In this document: in pieces, positions 6,491-12,361 of the stretch | How the letters are laid out: the number at the start of each line of letters is the position of its first letter | Position numbering within the stretch: position 1 is the first letter of the stretch | DNA from: a bacterium | GTDB taxonomy: Bacteria > Patescibacteriota > JABMPQ01 > JAQVVF01 | DNA: 12,361 nt | Direction: 5' to 3' | Assembly (NCBI GenBank): GCA_030611905.1 | Contig: JAUWOX010000019.1 | Location: forward strand, 1-12,361 | Made by a program: the position numbers and the translations under genes | The notes under the pieces: generated by a model | Told to the model about the DNA's origin: nothing | Seen by the model: only the letters and a program-made list of their open reading frames with translations | Databases searched by the model: none

Positions 6491-6946
6491 TTAACTAATT
6501 GCTAGTATTTTATACTGTATTTCCCCCTCTGGCGTTTGAACATTAATCTTTTCGCCTTGTTTATGGCCGAGAAATGCTTTACCTATAGGAGATTCATTGG
6601 ATATTCTTCCTTCTAGAGGATCTGCTTCTTGCGAGCCAACGATAGTATATTCAATTTCTCTTCCTCCATTTTTTATCTTAATTTGCGATCCTACTGTAAT
6701 TGTTCCGTTTTTTTCTTTTTTAATGATTTGGGCGCTTCTGATTTTATTTTTTAATTCAGCAATGCGGCCTTCGGTCCAGGCCTGTTGATCCTTGGCGTCT
6801 TGGTATTCGGCATTTTCTGACAGATCCCCCTGCTCTAATGCTCTTTTTAATCTTTCAGCAATTTCTTTTCGTTTGGTTTTTTTTAAATAATCTAGCTCTT
6901 CTTTTAATTTTTCTAATCCTTGTTTGCTAATAAAAGTTGGTGGCAT
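6491..6946 (-). CDS. greA: Transcription elongation factor GreA
   Basis: Binds RNA polymerase through the secondary channel and stimulates cleavage of backtracked transcripts, restarting stalled elongation complexes. The 151 residues are close to the E. coli length (158). The N-terminal antiparallel coiled coil (about 8-75) carries the acidic tip DLSENAEY (41-48), with Asp41 and Glu44 in the positions that coordinate the catalytic metal in E. coli GreA. The C-terminal FKBP-like domain spans about 80-151 (GTITVGSQIKI, then ESPIGKAFLGHKQGE). The start MPPTFISKQGLEKLKEEL is the family-typical N-terminus. A strong promoter lies about 70 bases upstream, so greA can be transcribed independently of folD. 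No Shine-Dalgarno sequence is present; the bases before ATG read AACAAACAA. Identification is secure. Confidence 0.97.
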   Translation of the reverse strand: MPPTFISKQGLEKLKEELDYLKKTKRKEIAERLKRALEQGDLSENAEYQDAKDQQAWTEGRIAELKNKIRSAQIIKKEKNGTITVGSQIKIKNGGREIEYTIVGSQEADPLEGRISNESPIGKAFLGHKQGEKINVQTPEGEIQYKILAIS

Positions 6947-6974
6947 TTGTTTGTTAAAAAATTACATGAATAAA

Positions 6975-7016
6975 ATTGTATTTGAATCAATTTAGTATGA
7001 CTATATACGATACAAT
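6975..7016 (-). promoter_or_regulatory. Leader RNA hairpin at the 5' end of the greA transcript
   Basis: ATTGTAT (6975-6981) and ATACAAT (7010-7016) form a perfect 7-base inverted repeat around 28 bases, which contain a smaller GTAT/ATAC stem (6995-6998 with 7005-7008). The outer arm starts almost at the transcription start predicted from the promoter at 7024-7052. The greA mRNA would therefore begin with a hairpin, leaving about 28 unpaired A/T-rich bases before the ATG. All pairs but one in the outer stem are A-U, so stability is modest. Confidence 0.35.
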
Positions 7017-7023
7017 GCTTGAA

Positions 7024-7052
7024 ATTTTAAACTATTTGTTTTTTTTTGTCAA
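7024..7052 (-). promoter_or_regulatory. Sigma-70-type promoter for greA
   Basis: On the minus strand, a perfect -35 TTGACA (7052-7047), a 17-base A-rich spacer and TAAAAT (7029-7024, 5/6 match to consensus) form the best housekeeping promoter in the window. Initiation is expected near 7017, leaving a leader of about 70 bases before the greA ATG at 6946. It lies 62 bases beyond the folD stop, so greA starts its own transcription unit. Confidence 0.75.
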
Positions 7053-7059
7053 CTACTAG

Positions 7060-7068
7060 TTATCCACA
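7060..7068 (+). promoter_or_regulatory. Perfect DnaA box upstream of the greA promoter
   Basis: TTATCCACA, the consensus DnaA-binding 9-mer, sits 7 bases upstream of the greA -35 element. It is a single box. No cluster, AT-rich unwinding repeat or dnaA/dnaN neighbour is present, so it is not an origin. It could bring the greA promoter under DnaA-ATP control, or be a chance match. Confidence 0.45.
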
Positions 7069-7114
7069 CATAGAATCCCAGATTACAAATATGATGTTAA
7101 ATGAAAAGCTAATC

Positions 7115-7948
7115 TTATTTGGAATCTATAGATAATATATTTTCTAGAAGCTTGGCGACGGTAACAGGCCCAACCCCCCCGGGCGTTGGAGTTATAAATT
7201 TAGCTTTCTTTGAAACGCTAGTAAAATCAACATCACCGAATATTTTTTTGCCTCTAAAATTTACGCCTGCATCGATGATTATTACATCTTTTTTGACCAT
7301 TGATCCGGTTATTAAATCTTTTTTACCAACTGCTGAAATTATAAGGTCTGCTTGCTTGGTATAAGATTCTAGATTTTTTGTATGTTTATTGCAGACCGTT
7401 AAAGTATTTTGATCCTGCGTAAGAAGTATGCTAAGTGGCTTGCCAACAAGCTCTCCTTTTCCAACAATAACAATGTGTTTGGATTTAATATTTATTTTAT
7501 ATTCTTTAATTAAATATATAATAGCTGCGGGGGTTGGAGGTAATATATTGTAAATACCGGCAGTAAGTTTTCCTAAATTGAAAGATGTCAGACAATCGAC
7601 ATCTAATTTAGGGTTAATATTCTCTAGAACTTGACGAGCGTTAATGTGTTCTGGTAGCGGCAATTGAACGATTAAGGCTGATACCGTTGTGTCTTCTTGG
7701 ATAATTTTTAATTTTTTGCATAGGTCGTCCGTTTTTATATCTGACTGAAAATGAAATAATTCAAAATCAATGCCAATCCTTAAGCATGATTTTTCTTTTT
7801 GTTTGATGAAACTTAATGATGCTTGATCATTGCCTACTAAAACAACAGCGAGTTTAAATCGCCTACCTTGTTTTTTAAGGATGGTTATTTTTCTTTTTAG
7901 GCTAGATAGAATTTTCTTGGTCGATTTACGGCCATCTATAATTGTCAT
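7115..7948 (-). CDS. folD: FolD: methylene-THF dehydrogenase/methenyl-THF cyclohydrolase
   Basis: Bifunctional cytoplasmic enzyme interconverting 5,10-methylene-, 5,10-methenyl- and 10-formyl-tetrahydrofolate with NADP. The 277 residues fit the family (about 280-300). The catalytic lysine is Lys51 within SFIKQKEKS (46-54). The substrate segment QLPLP is at 95-99, DVD at 116-118, the Rossmann dinucleotide loop VIVGKGELVGKPLSILL at 160-176 and the C-terminal signature PTPGGVGPVT at 254-263. Two departures are visible: Phe47 where the catalytic-site Tyr usually lies four residues before Lys, and PPTPAA (137-142) in place of the usual PCTP-x-G. The fold seems intact. The gene lies 63 bases after mrdA, perhaps co-transcribed with it, and has no Shine-Dalgarno sequence. 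FolD identity is firm; normal activity of both half-reactions is inferred. Confidence 0.95.
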   Translation of the reverse strand: MTIIDGRKSTKKILSSLKRKITILKKQGRRFKLAVVLVGNDQASLSFIKQKEKSCLRIGIDFELFHFQSDIKTDDLCKKLKIIQEDTTVSALIVQLPLPEHINARQVLENINPKLDVDCLTSFNLGKLTAGIYNILPPTPAAIIYLIKEYKINIKSKHIVIVGKGELVGKPLSILLTQDQNTLTVCNKHTKNLESYTKQADLIISAVGKKDLITGSMVKKDVIIIDAGVNFRGKKIFGDVDFTSVSKKAKFITPTPGGVGPVTVAKLLENILSIDSK

Positions 7949-7961
7949 AAATTAAGAATTA

Positions 7962-8010
7962 AGAATTCTGAATGTCAAATATCTAATTGCTATTACAGAA
8001 TTCGACATTC
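7962..8010. repeat. Interleaved inverted repeats in the mrdA-folD spacer
   Basis: Two arm pairs cross each other. GAATTCTG (7963-7970) is complementary to CAGAATTC (7996-8003), and GAATGTC (7970-7976) is complementary to GACATTC (8004-8010). The order A, B, A', B' means the two stems cannot both form as simple nested hairpins; they are alternatives or a strained pseudoknot. The element fills most of the 63-base spacer. It is bordered by a short tandem repeat (ATTAAGA twice from 7951). No U-tract follows, so a terminator is doubtful. Confidence 0.5.
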
Positions 8011-8011
8011 A

Positions 8012-9961
8012 TTATTTATTATTAAAATACCATTCTAAAATTTCTTTAGCTATTGGGACTGCCGTTGAATCTCCTCCTCCGCCTTCTTCAACTAAAACGG
8101 TTAAAACTATTTCTGGATCATCGTATGGAGCGAAAGCAGTGAACCATGCATGGTTTTTATCGCTTCCTCCCTGTTCAGCCGTTCCTGTTTTTCCAGCAAT
8201 TTCAGTAGATAAGTTATTTAATGATTTGCCAGAACCGGTTAGAACTGTTTCTCTCATGGCCCGCCTGACTGTTTCAATGTGTCCCTTGGGAATGAAATTT
8301 TCCTTAATAACCTGCGGCTCTAATTCTTTAATAATATTTTCTTTATTATTAATTGTCTTTTTAACCAATCGAGGGCTGTAAAATGTTCCGCCATTAGCAA
8401 TCGTTGATGTCCAAGAGGCTACTTGAAGCGGGGTGGTTAAAACGTCTCCTTGTCCAATGGCCATGTGGTAAGTGTCGCCTAGATACCAAGCTTCATTCTT
8501 ATTCTTTTCTTTCCATTCTGGTGTCGGAATTAAACCTTCTGCTTCGTGAGGAAGGTCTATGTTTGTTTTTGCACCGAGACCAAATTTTTTATAATATTCT
8601 TCGAGTCTTCTTTCTTCCAGGCCTGGGAAATCTTCAAAGCCGCCGCCGACATAATAGAAATATATATCAGATGATTTAGCGATAGCATCGTAAATATTCA
8701 TTGGACCAAGACCTTGCAGATCCCAGCCAACAAATTTATAAATTATGTCTGGGTTGTATTTATTAGGAACAATAATTTCTCCTTTATCGACCACAGTGGT
8801 ATTTTCATCGATAAGTCCCTCTGTTAGAGCTGCGGAAGCCACTACGGGCTTTATAGTTGAGGCTGGAGGATAAACTCCGCTAATGACACGATTTAACAGG
8901 GGATTATTTTCGTCATTGGCAATTTCCCTATAATCCTTTTCTTTAATGCCCTTAGCAAATAAATTATTATCATAACTCGGTATGCTAACAAGCGCCAAAA
9001 TTTCTCCTGTTCGAGGATCAAGAGCGACAGCTGCAGCCTTTTTTGATTTTGCAGCTTTAGCACCTTCTGTCAATGATTTTTCAACTTGCAATTGAAAATC
9101 CTTGTTTATACCTAAAACTAGATCGTTGCCAGGCTGCGGATCTTCTTTTTTGACTATCTTTTTAATTCGACCCGAGGAATCAATCTCGACCTGCTGTTTT
9201 CCATTTATTCCCTTAATAGTTTCTTCTCTAGATAATTCTAATCCTTGTTTCCCTATATAATCGTTTAATAAATAGTTTTTTGAAATACTCTTTTTTTCTT
9301 CAAGCTCTTCCCGGGTGATTTTTCCAATGTAACCCAATATATGTGAAAAAGATTTCGCATCTTGATATTCTCTAATTGGGTTTTCTTCTATTTGTATCCC
9401 CTGCAAAAAACTCTCTTTTGAATTTATTATTAAGGCTTGATTTCTTTCAATATTTTCTTTTAGTAAAGTGGTCTCATATGAAGTAAAATCAATTTGCTGA
9501 ATAACTTCATGGTATTCTTGATCGCTTAATTTTAAAATATTTTTTATTTCATCCAATATTTCATCCTTCTTTTCTTCTTCCCTGGGAAGATCGGCCGGAA
9601 TTAAGACGGCATCAAAGCTGGGAATATTTTTTACTAATAATCTTTTTTTTGCATCATAAATTACTCCTCTGGGCGCACGAGTTACGTGAATTCTAAATCT
9701 ATTTTCTTCGGCAGCTTCCTTCAGTGAAGACCCCTGTACCATTTGTAAAAAAAAGGTTCTTCCAGATAATACTACAAATACTAAGAGTATTATTAAATAG
9801 AGCCATCTTATTTTTTGATGTTTGTGAAATGGTTTTTTAATATCCGGCCGAGAACTTTTTGAATCAAAAGATGGATCAACTTCCCAGTTGTTTCCAGAAT
9901 TTTGATTTGATGATCTAGCATCAAAATTGATTGTATCTGGTATTTCAAAAGGATCTTTCAT
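8012..9961 (-). CDS. mrdA: Penicillin-binding protein 2, elongation transpeptidase
   Basis: Class B PBP that cross-links new peptidoglycan in side-wall elongation with the MreBCD machinery. The 649 residues fit the family. A cytoplasmic tail of about 51 residues, rich in Ser/Asn/Asp, precedes one membrane segment (52-72). The PBP dimerisation/pedestal region begins at RAPRGVIYDAKKRLL (95-109). The transpeptidase domain has the nucleophile motif STIK (Ser368, Lys371), the second motif SSD (430-432; PBP2 proteins typically have an SxD form here) and KTGT (591-594). All catalytic residues are present, so it should be active and beta-lactam sensitive. The start lies 2 bases after the mreD stop. 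A GGAGA is 17 bases upstream, too far for a normal ribosome binding site. The expected partner SEDS polymerase RodA is not next to it. Confidence 0.96.
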   Translation of the reverse strand: MKDPFEIPDTINFDARSSNQNSGNNWEVDPSFDSKSSRPDIKKPFHKHQKIRWLYLIILLVFVVLSGRTFFLQMVQGSSLKEAAEENRFRIHVTRAPRGVIYDAKKRLLVKNIPSFDAVLIPADLPREEEKKDEILDEIKNILKLSDQEYHEVIQQIDFTSYETTLLKENIERNQALIINSKESFLQGIQIEENPIREYQDAKSFSHILGYIGKITREELEEKKSISKNYLLNDYIGKQGLELSREETIKGINGKQQVEIDSSGRIKKIVKKEDPQPGNDLVLGINKDFQLQVEKSLTEGAKAAKSKKAAAVALDPRTGEILALVSIPSYDNNLFAKGIKEKDYREIANDENNPLLNRVISGVYPPASTIKPVVASAALTEGLIDENTTVVDKGEIIVPNKYNPDIIYKFVGWDLQGLGPMNIYDAIAKSSDIYFYYVGGGFEDFPGLEERRLEEYYKKFGLGAKTNIDLPHEAEGLIPTPEWKEKNKNEAWYLGDTYHMAIGQGDVLTTPLQVASWTSTIANGGTFYSPRLVKKTINNKENIIKELEPQVIKENFIPKGHIETVRRAMRETVLTGSGKSLNNLSTEIAGKTGTAEQGGSDKNHAWFTAFAPYDDPEIVLTVLVEEGGGGDSTAVPIAKEILEWYFNNK

Positions 9962-9963
9962 TG

Positions 9964-10497
9964 CTAAGCTTTAATTTGTCTCCTTTGTTCATAATAAACT
10001 TTGATAGACTGAATTGATTTTATGAAATTGTAGATCAGCAATAAGATTATTGTATTTAAAACTGCCTGAATAAAAACAGAGAGTATGAATTGAAAATTGA
10101 GTGGCTGGATCATAGCTGACAATCTGGCCAATCTTGATATCAAAATTAAAAAGATTAACAAAAAATTATAAATGAATGTTGCGATTACTCCGACAGCGAC
10201 TATTGAAAATTTGTCATCATTATTAATAAAATTTGGCATTATGAAATATACGATCATAATAATTCCTAAATTTGCTAAGGCAATAGTGCCAAAATAAAAA
10301 GGCGAAAATAGATCGAGAATAATTCCTCCAGCCACTCCCCAGAAGATTGCTTCTTTAAAATTTCCGGCAATGCACCAGGCGATGGCTATAATGAAAATTA
10401 GGCTCGGAATAGTATGTAGAATTTCAAAATGCGGCAACAAAGATACCTGCAAGAAAATGAGTGCTATCAAAATAACTATTGATATAAAAAATTTCAT
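9964..10497 (-). CDS. mreD: Rod shape-determining protein MreD
   Basis: A small integral-membrane component of the elongation complex that links MreC to the membrane machinery and PBP2/RodA. The 177 residues match the family (about 160-180). The sequence is strongly hydrophobic with about five to six helices (roughly 3-20, 28-45, 50-66, 71-90, 98-122 and 137-160) and a basic, cytoplasmic C-terminal tail. The characteristic GGIILDLFSPFYFG segment (57-70) contains conserved Gly, Asp62 and Pro. Sequence conservation in MreD is low, so position between mreC (2-base gap) and mrdA (2-base gap) is important support. It uses a TAG stop, which, like the TGA stops elsewhere in the window, indicates the standard code. 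No Shine-Dalgarno sequence. Confidence 0.92.
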   Translation of the reverse strand: MKFFISIVILIALIFLQVSLLPHFEILHTIPSLIFIIAIAWCIAGNFKEAIFWGVAGGIILDLFSPFYFGTIALANLGIIMIVYFIMPNFINNDDKFSIVAVGVIATFIYNFLLIFLILISRLARLSAMIQPLNFQFILSVFIQAVLNTIILLLIYNFIKSIQSIKVYYEQRRQIKA

Positions 10498-10499
10498 AA

Positions 10500-11312
10500 T
10501 TAATCGATAATAATAAAAACTACTCTTAGGCCTTTAAAGTCAACTGATGATTTTATTCTAGCCTTTTGAAATAATTCATTATCAGCTGTATTGACCTCCT
10601 CTACTTCACCGATATATAAACCAATCGGGAAATCACTACTGATTCCAGAGGTTATAACTTTATCGTTTCTTTTAATTATTTTATCTTGGGGAATCATTTC
10701 CATCATCAATCCCAGGCCATGCTCGCCCTTAACAATTCCGTTGGCCTCTGCTTCCTGTATCTGTGCATTTATTTTACTATAAGAATCAGTAATTAAAATG
10801 ATTTTGGACGAAGTTGGGGTAACTTCAGTAATTTTTCCAATTAGAAAATTATTGGCAATAATAACTGGCTGATTCTCTTCAATTTTATTATTGCTGCCCT
10901 TGTCAATATTTATAAATTGAATGAGATTATTGGGGTCCTGACCAATAATATTAGCAGCAACAAGGTTAAATTCTTCTTTCTTGATAAGTCCTAGCTGATC
11001 ACGGAGCTGCTGATTTTCCTTTTCTAGTCTTTCTAATTTTGAGTTTTCAAATGTTAAGCTGCTCACCTTATCGTAAAGTTCTTTATTTTCTTTTTTTAAA
11101 TTTTTTATTGATGAAAAGAATCTTAATGAACCAGAAAATTTGCTCCCAGTTGCATAGAAATATTTCTGAAAGGGAGAAAAAACTCTGACTACAGCGCCTT
11201 CAACCGGCCCCAAAATACCAAAAATATGCAAAATAATAAGCAGGATCACAATGGAAATGCTTATTATAAAAATGGTTGTTGGTGAATTTGATCCGGGGCC
11301 AAATTGTTTCAT
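10500..11312 (-). CDS. mreC: Rod shape-determining protein MreC
   Basis: Bitopic membrane protein that activates PBP2 and organises the elongation complex outside the membrane. The 270 residues have a single membrane helix (about 12-32), an extracytoplasmic coiled coil (about 66-110, Glu/Lys/Leu heptads such as LKKENKELYDKV) that mediates dimerisation, and a double beta-barrel domain (about 116-270). Typical MreC landmarks include QDPNNLIQFINIDKGSNN (125-142), where the Lys-Gly turn is conserved, then VIIANNFLIGKI and TSGISSDFPIGLYIGEV (221-237). The gene lies 12 bases after mreB and 2 before mreD. No Shine-Dalgarno sequence precedes the ATG; the leader reads ATTATAACCAA. Identification is secure from domains and context. 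Confidence 0.95.
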   Translation of the reverse strand: MKQFGPGSNSPTTIFIISISIVILLIILHIFGILGPVEGAVVRVFSPFQKYFYATGSKFSGSLRFFSSIKNLKKENKELYDKVSSLTFENSKLERLEKENQQLRDQLGLIKKEEFNLVAANIIGQDPNNLIQFINIDKGSNNKIEENQPVIIANNFLIGKITEVTPTSSKIILITDSYSKINAQIQEAEANGIVKGEHGLGLMMEMIPQDKIIKRNDKVITSGISSDFPIGLYIGEVEEVNTADNELFQKARIKSSVDFKGLRVVFIIID

Positions 11313-11324
11313 TTGGTTATAATT

Positions 11325-12361
11325 TTAAAATAGACGGGGTGGTTTTTCATACTGAGTATCAGTCAAGACCTCTTTAAGAGCATCAATATCTTCTAGAACA
11401 ATACCGCATCCGCGAACAACGCACGTGAGTGGATCGTCAGTTATATGAACAGGCATCAGTGTTTGTTCGGCAACTAATCTACTAAAGCCTCTGAGCAAAG
11501 AACCGCCGCCTGCTAAAATAATACCTCTTTTCATTATGTCAGCTACTAATTCCGGGGGAGTCTCTTCAATGGTTGTTTTTATACTGTTAATAATAATTCT
11601 AACCGAACGAGAAAGCGCTTCTCTTGTTTGTTCGTCATTGATAATGACTTCTTTTGGCAGGCCGGTAACTAAATCTCTCCCGCGCATGGTTGTTTCCATT
11701 GGTTCTTCCAATTTATAAGCAGAACCAATAGCAATCTTTATATCTTCAGCGGTTTTTTCGCCAAGGAGTAAATTAAATTCCGATCTGGCATATTCAATGA
11801 TATTTTGATTCATCTCGTCTCCGGCGACTCGCAATGATTTTGAAGCAACGACTCCGCCTAAAGAAATAACTGCTACTTCTGTGGTGCCGCCACCAATATC
11901 TACAACCATATTGCCTGATGCATCTTGTACAGGAAGACGGGCACCGATTGCGGCGGCCATTGGCTCCTCAATTAAAAATGCTTGGCGGGCGCCTGCGCTA
12001 ATAGTAGCGTCTTCGACTGCTCTTTTTTCTACTTCTGTTACTCCTGACGGAATACCAACAACTACTCTTGGACGGGGAAAAATCGTGAATCCTTCTTGAT
12101 GAACTTTTTCGACAAAATAACGAAGCATTTGCTCGGTTACTTCAAAATCAGAAACAACGCCATCGACTAGTGGACGCGTAGCAACAATATGGGTTGGGGT
12201 TTTTCCAACCATTTTTTTTGCTTCGTTTCCTATGGCCAAAATTTGATCAGTCTTTTTATTAATAGCTACAACTGATGGCTCATTGATAACAATTCCTTTG
12301 TCGCGAACATAAACTAAAGTATTGGCAGTACCGAGGTCAATGCCAATATCTTTAGAGAATC
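11325..12361 (-). CDS. mreB: Actin-like rod shape protein MreB (5' end outside window)
   Basis: Bacterial actin that polymerises under the membrane and guides side-wall synthesis. The first in-window ATG (12239) is not the start: the frame stays open to the edge and encodes the actin phosphate-1 loop GIDLGTANTLVYV, so 344 codons are visible and only a few N-terminal residues are missing. Further motifs are VVGIPSGVTEVEKRA, EEPMAAAIGA, the phosphate-2 loop VVDIGGGTTEVAVISLGG and the adenosine-binding ILAGGGSLLRG near the C-terminus, in the order of the sugar kinase/Hsp70/actin fold. The C-terminus ends in EKPPRLF, at a typical length. mreC starts 12 bases later, so this is the first visible gene of the mreBCD-mrdA operon. 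Its promoter is beyond the window. Confidence 0.97.
   Translation of the reverse strand, partial: FSKDIGIDLGTANTLVYVRDKGIVINEPSVVAINKKTDQILAIGNEAKKMVGKTPTHIVATRPLVDGVVSDFEVTEQMLRYFVEKVHQEGFTIFPRPRVVVGIPSGVTEVEKRAVEDATISAGARQAFLIEEPMAAAIGARLPVQDASGNMVVDIGGGTTEVAVISLGGVVASKSLRVAGDEMNQNIIEYARSEFNLLLGEKTAEDIKIAIGSAYKLEEPMETTMRGRDLVTGLPKEVIINDEQTREALSRSVRIIINSIKTTIEETPPELVADIMKRGIILAGGGSLLRGFSRLVAEQTLMPVHITDDPLTCVVRGCGIVLEDIDALKEVLTDTQYEKPPRLF

Noticed and set aside
7973..7978. TTGACA on the minus strand before folD as a promoter -35
   Set aside because: At 17 bases the -10 would be TTAATT, a poor match ending 2 bases before the folD ATG, so initiation would fall inside the gene. The hexamer is better explained as part of the inverted repeat.
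9979..9983. GGAGA as ribosome binding site for mrdA
   Set aside because: It is 17 bases from the ATG and lies within the mreD C-terminal codons; the spacing is too long.
11325..12239. MreB starting at the first in-window ATG (12239)
   Set aside because: The frame continues upstream to the edge and encodes the essential phosphate-1 loop of actin-like ATPases, so the true start lies outside the window.

Overview
All recognisable genes in this AT-rich window lie on the minus strand, so transcription runs from high to low coordinates. The content suggests a small-genome bacterium of the Patescibacteria/CPR type, probably Parcubacteria-like. The grounds are short intergenic gaps, an archaeal-type RibL-like nucleotidyltransferase, a secreted bactofilin-like repeat protein with a membrane tail, a LysRS carrying an extra HD domain, and no properly spaced Shine-Dalgarno sequence before any visible start. 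This placement is inference from gene style, not from a marker phylogeny. TAA, TAG and TGA all act as stops (TGA ends serS and lysS, TAG ends mreD), which argues for the standard bacterial code and against the TGA=Gly code of SR1/Gracilibacteria.

Layout in transcription order. (1) 12361-8012: cell-elongation cluster mreB (5' end outside the window), mreC, mreD and mrdA (PBP2), with gaps of 12, 2 and 2 bases, surely one operon. rodA, which often follows mrdA, is absent here. (2) 8011-7949: short spacer with interleaved inverted repeats, then folD (one-carbon metabolism). (3) 7114-6947: spacer with a perfect DnaA box and a near-consensus promoter (TTGACA, 17 bases, TAAAAT), then greA (transcript cleavage factor). 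(4) 6490-6245: spacer with a GC-rich inverted repeat, a palindrome and two candidate promoters. (5) 6244-2214: lysS fused to a complete HD phosphohydrolase, a RibL-like nucleotidyltransferase (4-base overlap), cutA (1-base overlap) and the bactofilin-like membrane protein (10-base gap), a translationally coupled set. (6) 2213-2161: hairpin spacer, then a Nudix hydrolase and serS, 2 bases apart. (7) 238-1: a GC-rich repeat hairpin downstream of serS, then a short possible gene fragment interrupted by TAA and running off the window.

Most of the window is ordinary housekeeping: peptidoglycan elongation at the membrane, translation charging and transcription fidelity. The most notable item is the LysRS-HD fusion. 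LysRS is a classic producer of Ap4A and some HD proteins (YqeK) hydrolyse Ap4A, so one polypeptide might both make and remove a dinucleotide or handle a related nucleotide; this is a hypothesis. Other points of interest are the lack of Shine-Dalgarno signals, the export-directed bactofilin-like repeat protein, and several structured intergenic elements. I saw no CRISPR array, transposase, tRNA or rRNA. No gene-free stretch exceeds 300 bases.
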